The position numbers and the translations under genes were made by a program. A DNA stretch of 64,000 bases from CADEED01 sp039931065. GTDB lineage: Bacteria; Pseudomonadota; Gammaproteobacteria; Steroidobacterales; Steroidobacteraceae. The notes below the pieces were generated by a model. It did no database searches and was not told the DNA's origin. It worked only from the letters and a program-made list of their open reading frames with translations. Numbering within the stretch: the stretch's first letter is position 1; the number at the start of each line of letters is the position of its first letter. This document shows positions 1 to 9,215 of the stretch, piece after piece. The stretch lies in NCBI GenBank assembly GCA_039931065.1, contig JBDTSP010000003.1:62001-126000 (forward strand), written 5' to 3'.

Positions 1-636
1 GGGCCGCTGAAACAGCAGGCATGCATTGAGGCTGATGGTACCGCGCGCCGAACAGCTTCCCCAGCGTGAACGCTGGCGGCGGATCGCAACCTGGGAATAG
101 GGAATGCCGTTCGACGCCGACAGCGCGGCCACACGCGGTGTGAGCCGCGGACGCGCCGCGCGCAGCAGCCACTTGCGTAACGCTTTGCGTACCGCGCTTG
201 CGGTGCCCGCGCCGGCGCCGGTCACACTCAACATACGATCCGGTCCGTCGCCCCGCTCGACGACACGCAGCGCCCCGCTGCTGCTCGCGATGTGCAGCCT
301 CCAGCACTCGCCCGTCGCCACGAATTCGATGGACGGCGGCGGAAATACCTGCGGCCCCGGCCGATTGCGCAGGGCGTGCGCGCGTTTGGCATCGATCCAT
401 TCACGGTGAGCGCCAAGGAATTCCTGCACGTCGCGTGGCCGCGCCCGCGGCGGCACCACCACTTCGACGCGCGCATCCGGGTACACGCGAATCGACAGGC
501 GGCGCGCACGCGCACTGACGCGGAAATGGGGACAGTCCCCATTTTCCTCCGCGACATCCCCGCCCAGAAGATCCAGCTGAAAATGGGGACTGTCCCCATT
601 TCCGCTTCGTCGTTCGCGATCGCTGACTTCACTCAT
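1..636 (-). CDS. YgjP-like M48/DUF45 metallopeptidase, partial (C-terminus outside window)
   Basis: The reading frame opens at ATG 636-634 and runs off the left edge, so about 212 residues are visible. The last visible part contains RRQRSRWGSCSARGTISLN, the hallmark block that precedes the HExxH zinc site in YgjP/WLM-like (DUF45) metallopeptidases; the zinc site itself would lie outside the window. The start overlaps the fadH stop codon (ATGA), so the two genes are probably co-transcribed. The N-terminal 40 residues are odd: they are encoded by an inverted pair of REP-like palindromes and contain two related peptides (NGDSPHF and NGDCPHF). The family call is firm. The exact start is uncertain, because a start after the repeats would also leave a complete domain. 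Confidence 0.8.
   Translation of the reverse strand, partial: MSEVSDRERRSGNGDSPHFQLDLLGGDVAEENGDCPHFRVSARARRLSIRVYPDARVEVVVPPRARPRDVQEFLGAHREWIDAKRAHALRNRPGPQVFPPPSIEFVATGECWRLHIASSSGALRVVERGDGPDRMLSVTGAGAGTASAVRKALRKWLLRAARPRLTPRVAALSASNGIPYSQVAIRRQRSRWGSCSARGTISLNACLLFQRP
522..603. repeat. Pair of REP-like palindromes in inverted orientation (BIME-like)
   Basis: Two copies of a GGAAATGGGGACAGTCCCC-type palindrome lie at 522-547 and 579-603. The second copy is the reverse complement of the first, and a 31-base unrelated spacer separates them. Each copy can fold by itself and the pair can fold together. Related copies occur at 37354-37517 and, degenerate, at 40976-41095. Such elements are typical of REP sequences mobilised by RAYT-type transposases, but no transposase gene is present here. 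Both copies lie inside the open frame of the metallopeptidase gene. Confidence 0.85.
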
Positions 637-2633
637 AGTTTCGACGCAAGCGTAGCGCCTTCGCGTATGGCCCGCTCGGCATCGAGCTCCGCCGCCAGCA
701 ACGCCCCACCGATCACATGCGCCTTGCGACCCGCCGTGGCGAGCTCGGTCGCGAGCCCATTCACGGAATCCTGTCCGGCACAGACGATGACGTGGTCGAC
801 CGCGAGCAGTTCAGGTCCCTTCGCGGAAGAGATGTGCAGTCCGGCATCGTCGATGCGTTCGTACGTGATGCCGCTGCGCATGATCACGCCGCGCGCCTTG
901 AGCGCCGAGCGATGGATCCAGCCCGTGGTTTTTCCGAGCGTCAACCCGATCCGGGTTTCCTTGCGTTGCAGTAGATAGACCTGGCGCAGCGGGCGCGGCC
1001 GCTGCGGCGGTATCAGCCCGCCACGCGCCGTCAGCGTGCGATCGATGCCCCATTCGGCGAAGTAGTCATCTCCGGCGCGATGGGTGAGAAAGGTCGCGAC
1101 GTCGAAGCCGATGCCGCCCGCGCCGATGATGGCCACCTGGTCGCCGGCCACCCGTGCGCCCGACAGCAGGTCGGGATAGGAAATGACCTTCGGATGATCG
1201 ATGCCGTTGATGGCCGGCATTCGCGCGGAGACGCCGCTCGAGATGACGATCTCGTCGAAACCGCCGCCGGCAAGCATGGCGGCGTCGGCCGCCGAATCGA
1301 GTTCGAGCCTGACGTGCGTCAGCTCGATGCGGCGCGCGAAGTAACGCAGCGTGTCGTGGAAGTCTTCCTTGCCGGGAACTTCACGCGCATAGCGAAACTG
1401 CCCGCCGATTTCCCGCGCACGCTCGAACAGGGTCACGCGATGCCCGCGCTCTGCGAGGGTCGTCGCACAGGACAAGCCCGCAGGACCCGCACCCACCACA
1501 GCGATGCGCTTCGCCTGGGCCGTCTGCGTGATCAACAATTCCGTCTCGTATGCGGCCTGCGGATTCACCAGACAGGTGGCGCGTGCGCCCTCGAACACCT
1601 TGTCGAGGCATCCCTGGTTGCAGGCAATGCAAGTGTTTATTTCATCTTCGCGACCTTCCGCCGCCTTGCGCGGCAGCTCGGGGTCAGCCAGCAGTGGCCG
1701 CGCCATCGAGATCAGATCCGCCGCACCGCTCGCGAGCAGCGCTTCCGCTCCCTCCGCCGAATTGAAGCGATTCGTGGCGATCACCGGCAGGCGCGTCGCG
1801 GCCTTGATACGCGCCGACACCCAGCCAAACGCGCCGCGCGGCACGACACCCGCGATCGTAGGCACTCGCGCTTCATGCCAGCCGATACCCGTGTTGAGCA
1901 TGCTGGCGCCGGCCGCTTCCATCTGCGAGGCCACCCACTCGACTTCGGCCCCGGTGGAGCCGCCTTCGACCAGGTCGATGCCCGAGAGACGAAAGATGAT
2001 GACGAACTCGCGCCCGACCGCCGCGCGTGTCTGCCTGACTACTTCGAGCGCGAGACGTGCGCGGTTCTCGAGGCTGCCGCCCCACTCGTCGGTGCGCGTG
2101 TTCGTGCGCGGCGCGAGGAATTCGTTGATGAAGTAGCCTTCGGATCCCATGATCTCGACGCCATCGTAGCCGGCGTCCTGGGCAAGGCTCGCGCAGTTGA
2201 CGAAGTCGTCTATCTGGTCGCACACACCGTCGGACGACAACTCACGCGGCTTGAACCGGTTGATGGGCGCGCGCAGCGCGCTCGGCGCCACCGGGAACGG
2301 GTGATAGGCGTAGCGGCCCGTGTGCAGGATCTGCATGCAGATCTTGCCGCCTTCGTTGTGCACGGCCTCGGTCACCAGTTGGTGACGCGCCACTTCCCGT
2401 TTGGCTGAAAGTTTGCCGGCGAAGGGTTTCGTCCAGCCGGCGCGGTTCGGCGCGATGCCGCCACTGACCAACAACCCAGCGCCGCCGCGGGCGCGCGCCG
2501 CGAAGTACGCGGCCAGCTTCGGGAAATCACGCGCACGATCTTCGAGGCCCGTGTGCATCGATCCCATGACGATGCGGTTGGCCAGACGTGTGTGTCCGAG
2601 GTCTAGTGGCGCAAACAGGCGCCCGTATTTCAT
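633..2633 (-). CDS. fadH: NADPH-dependent 2,4-dienoyl-CoA reductase
   Basis: This 666-residue protein reduces 2,4-dienoyl-CoA intermediates during beta-oxidation of unsaturated fatty acids. It is nearly collinear with E. coli FadH (672 aa) and starts in the same way, with LFAPLDLG and then MGSMHTGLE. An N-terminal FMN TIM barrel is followed by a 4Fe-4S cluster site (Cys335, Cys338, Cys342, Cys354) and FAD/NAD domains beginning at GAGPAG (381-386). The likely catalytic Tyr167 (SEGYFINEF) and His253 (GIGWHEAR) are in place. It lies 19 bases after the TPR-like gene and overlaps the next gene by ATGA, so it may be the penultimate gene of a long minus-strand unit. I am confident in the function. 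Confidence 0.95.
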   Translation of the reverse strand: MKYGRLFAPLDLGHTRLANRIVMGSMHTGLEDRARDFPKLAAYFAARARGGAGLLVSGGIAPNRAGWTKPFAGKLSAKREVARHQLVTEAVHNEGGKICMQILHTGRYAYHPFPVAPSALRAPINRFKPRELSSDGVCDQIDDFVNCASLAQDAGYDGVEIMGSEGYFINEFLAPRTNTRTDEWGGSLENRARLALEVVRQTRAAVGREFVIIFRLSGIDLVEGGSTGAEVEWVASQMEAAGASMLNTGIGWHEARVPTIAGVVPRGAFGWVSARIKAATRLPVIATNRFNSAEGAEALLASGAADLISMARPLLADPELPRKAAEGREDEINTCIACNQGCLDKVFEGARATCLVNPQAAYETELLITQTAQAKRIAVVGAGPAGLSCATTLAERGHRVTLFERAREIGGQFRYAREVPGKEDFHDTLRYFARRIELTHVRLELDSAADAAMLAGGGFDEIVISSGVSARMPAINGIDHPKVISYPDLLSGARVAGDQVAIIGAGGIGFDVATFLTHRAGDDYFAEWGIDRTLTARGGLIPPQRPRPLRQVYLLQRKETRIGLTLGKTTGWIHRSALKARGVIMRSGITYERIDDAGLHISSAKGPELLAVDHVIVCAGQDSVNGLATELATAGRKAHVIGGALLAAELDAERAIREGATLASKL

Positions 2634-2652
2634 GGGACCGGAGTGTAGCGGT

Positions 2653-3483
2653 CTAGCGAGTGATTTTCGCCATGAGGTTGCGCGCGAACGCGTAGTCGGG
2701 CGCGATCAACAGCGCCCGCTCTAGCGCCTCACGCGCGCCGACCACGTCGCGCTGGTCGTATAGAGCACGCCCGAGGAATGCATAGGCTTCGGCCGCGCCC
2801 CAGTCGGGGATGGTCGAGGCGCCGGCGCGGGCCGTTTCGAACATCTGGGTGACGACGCGCAGCTTCTTGAGTGCGGCGGCTTTCTCCGCGGCATCCTTGC
2901 CGGCACGATCGAACGCGGCCAGCGCCTCGACCAGCCTCACGCGGGGATTCTTGGGCTCGAGTTTCACGGCCTCATCGATGCGTGAGCCGATGCGGCCGCC
3001 GCCGAAAGGCAGTGAACTCATCTCGCGTCCGGCCAGGGTGCACGCGGTCGCCAGCGCGAAATCTTCGGCGCGTTGACGACGTCCCGCGTCCGATTCATCG
3101 AGGCCCAGCGGCACCTTCGGCAACGCATCGACGGCGTCATCGATCTCGTCGCCGCAATTGCCGATGGCGTCCTTGGCCTGCGACTTCTGGGTGGTGATCA
3201 GGATCTGCGCCAATCGATAGTGCGTCAGCGCGCGGAAATACGCGCGTGTGCTGAGGTCGGACGCCGCGCCTTGCTCGCCTTCCACCGGTTTCGGCGTAAG
3301 CGCGGTCAGCATGGCATTCAGGGCGCGCGCGTCGTTGGTGTAATACGCGTACTGGATGCGCCCTTCGACATCAGCCCAGTCGGTCGGGCCGCCCTGCGCC
3401 ACTACGCGCGGCGCAACAACGGCGCCGAGCACCATTGCCGCGCCAACCCCGAGAACCCCGACCCGGCACCACTTTCGAATCAC
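2653..3483 (-). CDS. Exported TPR-like protein of unknown function
   Basis: I chose GTG 3483, which overlaps the stop of the upstream permease gene (GTGA); a longer frame would run deep into that gene. The 276-residue product begins with a basic stretch (RKWCR) and a hydrophobic segment ending near VVAQGG, which looks like a cleavable signal peptide. The mature part is helical, and its last 60 residues resemble a tetratricopeptide pair (AEAYAFLGRALYDQRDVVG, then ALERALLIAPDYAFA). Its position at the end of the ABC transporter genes suggests a periplasmic accessory role, which is inference. No enzyme motif is visible. Confidence 0.75.
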   Translation of the reverse strand: MIRKWCRVGVLGVGAAMVLGAVVAPRVVAQGGPTDWADVEGRIQYAYYTNDARALNAMLTALTPKPVEGEQGAASDLSTRAYFRALTHYRLAQILITTQKSQAKDAIGNCGDEIDDAVDALPKVPLGLDESDAGRRQRAEDFALATACTLAGREMSSLPFGGGRIGSRIDEAVKLEPKNPRVRLVEALAAFDRAGKDAAEKAAALKKLRVVTQMFETARAGASTIPDWGAAEAYAFLGRALYDQRDVVGAREALERALLIAPDYAFARNLMAKITR

Positions 3484-4673
3484 AACTCTCGCAGACCTGA
3501 AGTGATGGGCAGCCGCGCCGCCCGGATGCCCGGCAGGATACCCGCAATGAAGCACAGGATCAGCCCGTACGTGATGCCGAGCAGCATCAGCCCCGGTGTC
3601 ACGGTGAATGCGAACGTCATCTGGCTGAACGATGCCCAGTTCATGGTGGAGCTGCTCATTCCATTCAGCGTCAGGAAAGCCAGCAGACCGCCAATGAGGC
3701 CGCCCACCGCGCCAAGGATCATGGCTTCGACCAGCACCGATACGACCACGGGGAAACCCCCGAAGCCCAGCGCGCGCAACGTCGCGATCTCGCGCACGCG
3801 CGTCGCGACCGCGTTGTAGAGAGTGTTCAGCGCGGCAAACAACGCGGCGACTCCCATCATGATCGCGAGCGCAACGCCGACCGTCGTGATGATGGTCGAC
3901 ATCAATTTCTGCTGATCGGCGTAGAAAGCACGCTCGGTCTGCACGCCGACCCGCACGCGCGGATCCTTGCTGAGCGCGTCCTTGAGCGTCTTGAGAGACG
4001 CGCCGTCGACCAACCGCGCGCGGATCGACTGAAAGCTGTTGCCGCGCCGCCAGGCCTGCTGCACGACGCGTGTGTCGCCCCAGGTCTCGGACTCGGCGAT
4101 GCCGCCGCCGTCCGTGTACCGGCCGACGACAGTCCAGTCGGTGTTGCCCCAGCGCACTTTCTTGCCGACCTCGAGTCCTTCGTACTGCTTTACCACGCCG
4201 TCGCCAACCACGACCTCGTTGGTGCCTTCCTTGAACATCCGGCCTTCGACCAGCTTGAAGTTCTTGCGCACTTTAGGCGCCATCTCACTGACCCCGCGCA
4301 GCGGCAGGTTGGTGCTCGCGTCCTTGCCGCGCATGCGGCCATCGACCAGCACGTACAACTCGGGCGACATGATCGGCTTCCCCTGCGCGTCACGCTTGAT
4401 GCCCGGCGCATCGCTAACTACCGTGACGGTGTCGCTGCCGTATCCGCCCGACAATTCGTTCGAAGAACCCGCCCGCATGATGATCGCCACGTCGTCGGAG
4501 CCGGAGCCTTCGAGCGCCACGCGGAAACCCGCGGCGATCGACAACAGAGCCACCAGCACCAGCGTGACTCCGCCGATACCGAGCACGGCGACCAGCGAGG
4601 ACGACCAGCGCTCGGGAATGTTGCGCAGGTTCATGCCGGTCACGGCGACTATCTGTGAAATGGTGTTAGCCAT
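3480..4673 (-). CDS. ABC transporter permease, FtsX/MacB type (second subunit)
   Basis: This 397-residue inner-membrane protein has the FtsX/MacB layout: one transmembrane segment near residues 25-50, a large periplasmic MacB-PCD-like domain (about 55-265), and three C-terminal transmembrane segments. The cytoplasmic coupling motif REIATLRALGF is present after the second helix. It lies nine bases downstream of a second permease gene, so the transporter is probably a heterodimer of two permeases with one ATPase and an adaptor. MacB/Lol-type machines move lipids, peptides or drugs across the envelope rather than through a classical pore. The substrate cannot be read from the sequence. Confidence 0.88.
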   Translation of the reverse strand: MANTISQIVAVTGMNLRNIPERWSSSLVAVLGIGGVTLVLVALLSIAAGFRVALEGSGSDDVAIIMRAGSSNELSGGYGSDTVTVVSDAPGIKRDAQGKPIMSPELYVLVDGRMRGKDASTNLPLRGVSEMAPKVRKNFKLVEGRMFKEGTNEVVVGDGVVKQYEGLEVGKKVRWGNTDWTVVGRYTDGGGIAESETWGDTRVVQQAWRRGNSFQSIRARLVDGASLKTLKDALSKDPRVRVGVQTERAFYADQQKLMSTIITTVGVALAIMMGVAALFAALNTLYNAVATRVREIATLRALGFGGFPVVVSVLVEAMILGAVGGLIGGLLAFLTLNGMSSSTMNWASFSQMTFAFTVTPGLMLLGITYGLILCFIAGILPGIRAARLPITSGLREL

Positions 4674-4682
4674 GGATGATCC

Positions 4683-5843
4683 TCAAGTGCGACGCAGGGC
4701 GTCGACGATCTTCAAACGCATCGCGGTCAATGCCGGCCACATGCCGGTCACCAAACCGAAGGCCAGCATCAAGGCTGCGCCCACCGTGAACGTGCCGACG
4801 CCGATCTTGAAGACGGGAAAGTAGTCCTTGATCCCCTCACCCAATGCACCGGCCAACAACCACGCGAGCCCCAGACCCACGAGGCCGCCGGTGAACGTCA
4901 TGAACAGCGACTCCAAAAGCACCAGCCCGAGAATCGACTGGCCGCTGAAGCCCAGGGTCTTCAACACACCGATCTCGTTGGTGCGTTCGCGCACCGACTG
5001 CGCCATCGTGTTCGCGGTGACCAGCAACATGGTGAAGAACACCGCGGAAGTCACCGACACCAGGATCAGGCCGATGTTGCCGACCTGGTCGAGGAACTGC
5101 TTGATGAATACGCGTTCGGTCGCGGTCTTCGTCTCGTTCGACGAATTGGCGAACATCGAGTCGATGCGATTGGCGACTTTTTCGGAATCGTCGGGATTGG
5201 CCACCTTGATGACCATCCAGCCGACCATGTCCTTGCCGAACTGCAGGGACTCATTGAAGTAGTCGTACTGGAACATCGCGCTGCGCTTGTCCCAGCCGGA
5301 GCCCGACACCGTGTAGATGCCGACAATGTTGAATTGCCAGACATCCGTTCCGTCGGTTTTGCGCCAGATCTCCGATCGCAGCGGAATGCGTTGCCCGACC
5401 TTCCATCCGTATTGGTCCGCCAATGCCTGGCCGATGACGATGGCCTGGCGATCGTTTTTCCAGGCCGCCAATTCCTCCGGCTTGAGTTTCACTTCGGGAT
5501 AAACCTTCATGAACTCTTCCGGATCCGTCGCCTGCACCTGGATCTGCTGCTTGCTGTCCTTGAAGACGCCGCCGAACCAGTTGAAGGGCGCGACGGCCAG
5601 CACGCCCGGGACGGCCTTAACTTTTTCGAAGTGGGAGCGCGGATTGGAAACCGTGATGTTGACCTTGCTCTGAAGCATCAAACGATCCGCGCCGGCGAGA
5701 TTGATCGCCTGCGAGAGGCTGGTGCGCAACGCGTCGAGCATGCCGAACATCAGGAATGCCAGCAGGATCGAAATGAACGTGAATACCAGGCGCAGTTTCC
5801 GGCGCCGCAGATTGGCCCAGACGAGTGGCAGCCAGCGGAACAT
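4683..5843 (-). CDS. ABC transporter permease, FtsX/MacB type (first subunit)
   Basis: This 386-residue permease has an N-terminal transmembrane helix (LRLVFTFISILLAFLMFGML), a periplasmic domain of about 220 residues, and three C-terminal helices. The coupling motif RTNEIGVLKTLGFSG follows helix 2. The ATG shares one base with the stop codon of the ATPase gene (TAATG), which implies translational coupling. Together with the next gene it forms a two-permease FtsX-type exporter. It is not LolC or LolE by any specific motif I can see. Confidence 0.88.
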   Translation of the reverse strand: MFRWLPLVWANLRRRKLRLVFTFISILLAFLMFGMLDALRTSLSQAINLAGADRLMLQSKVNITVSNPRSHFEKVKAVPGVLAVAPFNWFGGVFKDSKQQIQVQATDPEEFMKVYPEVKLKPEELAAWKNDRQAIVIGQALADQYGWKVGQRIPLRSEIWRKTDGTDVWQFNIVGIYTVSGSGWDKRSAMFQYDYFNESLQFGKDMVGWMVIKVANPDDSEKVANRIDSMFANSSNETKTATERVFIKQFLDQVGNIGLILVSVTSAVFFTMLLVTANTMAQSVRERTNEIGVLKTLGFSGQSILGLVLLESLFMTFTGGLVGLGLAWLLAGALGEGIKDYFPVFKIGVGTFTVGAALMLAFGLVTGMWPALTAMRLKIVDALRRT

Positions 5844-6559
5844 TACTTCGTCTCCCGCTCGAGCCGGCCCTTCTCCAGGTGCAACGTGCGATTGGCGCGT
5901 TCGGCGGCCCGCGGATCGTGCGTCACCATGACGATGGTCTTGCCATGTTGCTTGTTGAGCGCCTGGAGCAGATCCAGGATTTCATCGCCCGATTTACGAT
6001 CGAGATCGCCGGTCGGCTCGTCGCACAGCAGCAGCGTGGGATCGGTGACGATGGCGCGCGCAATACCCACGCGTTGTTCCTGGCCGCCGGACAATTCGCG
6101 CGGTTTGTGTTTCATGCGATCGCCGAGGCCGACCAGGGTCAACGCCGTGTGGACCCGCTTGAGGCGATCCGCGCGCCCGAGTTTCGTCAGCAGCAGCGGC
6201 AGCTCGACGTTGCGCTCGGCGGTGAGCACCGGCAGCAGGTTGTACATCTGGAATACGAAGCCGACGTTGTCGGCGCGCCAGTCGCCCAGGCGCGAGTCGG
6301 ACAACTTGTCGATCGACTGCCCGTCGACTTCGATCGTGCCCGTGCTCGGGCGATCCAGGCCGCCAAGCAGGTTGAGCAAGGTGGTCTTGCCCGAACCCGA
6401 AGGCCCCATCAGCGCCACGAAGTCGCCGCGCGGCAGGTCGAGATCGAGTTTTTCGAGCACCGGTACGATTTCGTTGCCACGCTGGTATTGCTTGGCGACT
6501 CCACGCAGGCGCGCGACGACCGGATCCGTTTTTCCCACAACCTGTTCCACTGCTGACAT
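5843..6559 (-). CDS. ABC transporter ATP-binding protein, MacB/LolD type
   Basis: This 238-residue ATPase powers the adjacent FtsX-type permeases. Walker A is GPSGSGKT (52-59), the signature is LSGGQEQRV (from 156), Walker B is LLLCDE with the catalytic Glu181, and the switch His is in MVTHD (214). The family-typical EPTGDLD follows Walker B. It starts 27 bases after the adaptor gene and overlaps the first permease by one base. The family assignment is certain; LolD, MacB and heavy-metal or peptide exporters cannot be told apart here. Confidence 0.92.
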   Translation of the reverse strand: MSAVEQVVGKTDPVVARLRGVAKQYQRGNEIVPVLEKLDLDLPRGDFVALMGPSGSGKTTLLNLLGGLDRPSTGTIEVDGQSIDKLSDSRLGDWRADNVGFVFQMYNLLPVLTAERNVELPLLLTKLGRADRLKRVHTALTLVGLGDRMKHKPRELSGGQEQRVGIARAIVTDPTLLLCDEPTGDLDRKSGDEILDLLQALNKQHGKTIVMVTHDPRAAERANRTLHLEKGRLERETK

Positions 6560-6586
6560 GCTGATTTCCCCTGACTGAACTGCTTA

Positions 6587-7834
6587 CTAACTATTACCTT
6601 CGGCCATCTTGACCTTGCCGCCCTCTTCGAGTCCGGCGACCACCGGCGAAACCAGTTCGTCGCCCGAATTCACGCCGGCGCGAACTTCGACCGTGCCATC
6701 ACTCTCCGGGCCGAGGGTGACCGCGCGCCGCTCGACACGTTCGTCACTGACCACCCAGACAAATGCCTCGCCGTCGACACGCTGGATCGCAACCGCGGGC
6801 ACGCGGATGCGCGGCCCCGTGTTCGCGGCCGCCTGCGGTGCCGGCTGATCGTCGAGGAAGCGCACCTTGATGCCCATATCGGGCAGGATCTGCGGTTCGA
6901 GCTTGTCGAAAGCGATGCGTACCCGCACCGTCGCCTTGGTGCGATCGGCGGTGGGAACGATGTTGATCACGTGCGCCGCGAGCGGTGCATCTGGATAGGC
7001 GTCGAGAGTCGCCTCGACACGCTGGTCACTCTTGACTCGATTGATGTACGCCTCGTTGACGTCCACCTCGACCTCGCGGGAGTCCATGTCGACGATGGTC
7101 GCGATGCCGGTGCGCGTGAAGCCGCCGCCCGCGGACAGCGGCGAGATCATTTCACCCGGCTGCGCGTCCTTGGAAATGACGACGCCCGAGAAAGGCGCGC
7201 GCACCTGCAGATCGTCGAAGTCGAGCTTGCGCATCGCGAGCTGGCTTTCGGAAACCTTGACCTGGGCCTTCGATGCCTCGAGCCGCGCCGCCAGCGCGTT
7301 GGCTTCCGCGGCCGACGCATCGAGCGCGGTCTGGCTCACCAGCTGCTGTTTGACCAACACCTGATTGCGTTCGAGATTGCGGCGCGCCTCGGCGAGCCGA
7401 ACTTCGATTTCGGAAAGATTGCGTTTCGCGGCATCGAATTCCCGCTCGGACATCGTGAGGATGGTGCGGCTGTTGATGGGATCCAGACGCGCGATGACCT
7501 GGTCCTTCTTAACCTCCATGCCTTCTTCGACGAGGATCTCGAGCACCTTGCCCGTCACTTTCGAGGACACCGTCGACATGCGGCGCGCCACGACATAGCC
7601 GGAAGCGTTCAATACGGAAGTTCCCAGACTCGGGCCAGAGCTGTCGGCTTCGGCCGTCACCGTGGTGACTTCAATGGTTTTGCCGCCGAGCCAGAACCAC
7701 AGGCCGGCCGCGATGCCTGCGACCACAAGGGCAGCCACACATATATAGATGATCATTCGCCCATTGCCGCCACCCGAAGCGGTTACGGAGCGATCGATAC
7801 GCAGGGAGCCGAGGGAATCTGAATCGAGCGGCAT
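6587..7834 (-). CDS. HlyD/MacA-family periplasmic adaptor subunit
   Basis: The 415-residue membrane-fusion protein has one N-terminal transmembrane anchor (about 28-48, IYICVAALVVAGIAAGLWFW). A lipoyl-like half motif (VARRMSTVSSKVTGKV) and a coiled-coil hairpin (about 125-205) follow, then the second lipoyl half with APFSGVVISKDAQPGE, a beta-barrel and a membrane-proximal domain. This is the MacA architecture. It would link the ABC exporter to an outer-membrane factor, which is not encoded in the window. It is the first gene of the minus-strand unit; its promoter must lie in the 228-base gap before the divergent gene at 8063. Confidence 0.9.
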   Translation of the reverse strand: MPLDSDSLGSLRIDRSVTASGGGNGRMIIYICVAALVVAGIAAGLWFWLGGKTIEVTTVTAEADSSGPSLGTSVLNASGYVVARRMSTVSSKVTGKVLEILVEEGMEVKKDQVIARLDPINSRTILTMSEREFDAAKRNLSEIEVRLAEARRNLERNQVLVKQQLVSQTALDASAAEANALAARLEASKAQVKVSESQLAMRKLDFDDLQVRAPFSGVVISKDAQPGEMISPLSAGGGFTRTGIATIVDMDSREVEVDVNEAYINRVKSDQRVEATLDAYPDAPLAAHVINIVPTADRTKATVRVRIAFDKLEPQILPDMGIKVRFLDDQPAPQAAANTGPRIRVPAVAIQRVDGEAFVWVVSDERVERRAVTLGPESDGTVEVRAGVNSGDELVSPVVAGLEEGGKVKMAEGNS

Positions 7835-8062
7835 GCGCTGTTAAGTTCCTGAAATTGTTGGTCGGGACGGGACAGGCGTGGAGATTAAAGGAAATCATTC
7901 GGGGGCACATCTGTGATCTGTCATGTGTGCCGCGTGAGATTCGCGAAACCCGCGGCTGTCCAGACTTACCGATTGAGAACACTGGAAATCGACATCGCTC
8001 TAGAATCCGCGCTCGCTTGTGGGGCGAATGCCAATCGTGCGAATAACAACAGATGCCAGCAC

Positions 8063-9211
8063 ATGACTAACCGTTGGGATGCGCTCGACGTATTGCGCGG
8101 CCTCACTATCATCGCGATGTTGCTGAACCTGAGCCCCGGATCGTGGGAGTTCAATTACGCCTGGCTGGTCCACGCGAAATGGGAAGGCTGGACGCTCATC
8201 GACATGGTGGCGCCCGCGTTCCTGTTCTTCATCGGTGCCGCGCTGCCGTTGTCCCTCATGCGGCGCGCCGAGAAGGGTGCCTCGAGAGAGGAACTGCTGC
8301 GACATGTCGTGTGGCGCGGACTGGTCCTCATCGCGATCGGGTTCTTCCTGAATCTCTATCCACATTTCGATTTCGCAACGGTGCGTATCCCGAGCGTCCT
8401 GTCGCGCATCGGCCTGTGTTACCTGCTGGCCGGGTCGTTCATCGTGTTGAGCGCCCGTTTTAAAGATGAGGCCATTGTCCTGCGGCCGGCGCTCATCGCC
8501 GGCGCGGCGGGGTTCATCCTGCTTTCGTACTGGCTGCTGCTCTACGCGGTGCCCGTGCCCGGTTTCGGCGCGCAACGCTTCGATCCGGTGGGGAGCTGGC
8601 CCGCGGTCATCGACCGCGCCATCATCGGCGTCGAACACTTCTTTCCCTATTGGCCGGTCGACGGGAAAGTCGTCTTCGATCCCGAAGGCATCCTGTCGAC
8701 GTGGCCGGCGTGTTTCAACATCCTGTTTGGCGCGCTGGTCGGCGTTGCATACTCCCGCAATCAGTTCCGGCAGCCCGCACTCGCCGCCATCGGTGTCGGC
8801 GTATCGATGATCCTCGTCGCGCTGGCGCTGCAGGGCGTCTGCCCGATCATCAAAAACATCTGGACCAGCACTTTCGCGCTGTTCAGCGGCGGCTTCTGTG
8901 TCGTCCTGCTGGGCACTCTCATGCCCGTGTCGCAGCTCCCGGGCGTACGGCAGGTGTTGTCACCGGCGCGTATCTTCGGCGAGAACCCCCTGCTCGCTTA
9001 CGTCCTGTGTTTCCTGGTCGCGCCACTGATCGATGCAAACTTCTTCGGCACGGGCGAGGCGCCGCAGTCGCTGCGCGGCGCGGGCCAGGCCTGGTTCACG
9101 CAATTCCTCGAACCGCGCGCGGCGTCGCTGGCATTCGGTATCTGCGGCCTGCTGGCAATTTTCGCCGTGCTGCTGGTGTGCCACCGCAAGCGCTGGATCC
9201 TGAAGCTCTGA
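8063..9211 (+). CDS. Membrane acyltransferase-like protein (DUF5009 / NagX-like)
   Basis: The 382-residue protein is polytopic, with about ten hydrophobic segments. It opens with RWDALDVLRGLTIIAMLLN, the start typical of the heparan-alpha-glucosaminide N-acetyltransferase-like (DUF1624/DUF5009, NagX) group, in which an intramembrane His transfers an acetyl group to amino sugars. I took ATG 8063; the open frame extends upstream to 7913, but that part has no membrane-protein character. A TAGAAT hexamer at 8001-8006 could be its -10 box. The next gene follows after four bases. The acceptor substrate is unknown. Confidence 0.75.
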   Translation: MTNRWDALDVLRGLTIIAMLLNLSPGSWEFNYAWLVHAKWEGWTLIDMVAPAFLFFIGAALPLSLMRRAEKGASREELLRHVVWRGLVLIAIGFFLNLYPHFDFATVRIPSVLSRIGLCYLLAGSFIVLSARFKDEAIVLRPALIAGAAGFILLSYWLLLYAVPVPGFGAQRFDPVGSWPAVIDRAIIGVEHFFPYWPVDGKVVFDPEGILSTWPACFNILFGALVGVAYSRNQFRQPALAAIGVGVSMILVALALQGVCPIIKNIWTSTFALFSGGFCVVLLGTLMPVSQLPGVRQVLSPARIFGENPLLAYVLCFLVAPLIDANFFGTGEAPQSLRGAGQAWFTQFLEPRAASLAFGICGLLAIFAVLLVCHRKRWILKL

Positions 9212-9215
9212 TCGA

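Noticed and set aside
7902..7932. GGCACAT...ATGTGTGCC with TGTGA as a CRP/Clp site
   Set aside because: The second half does not fit TCACA at the right spacing and the arms are unequal.
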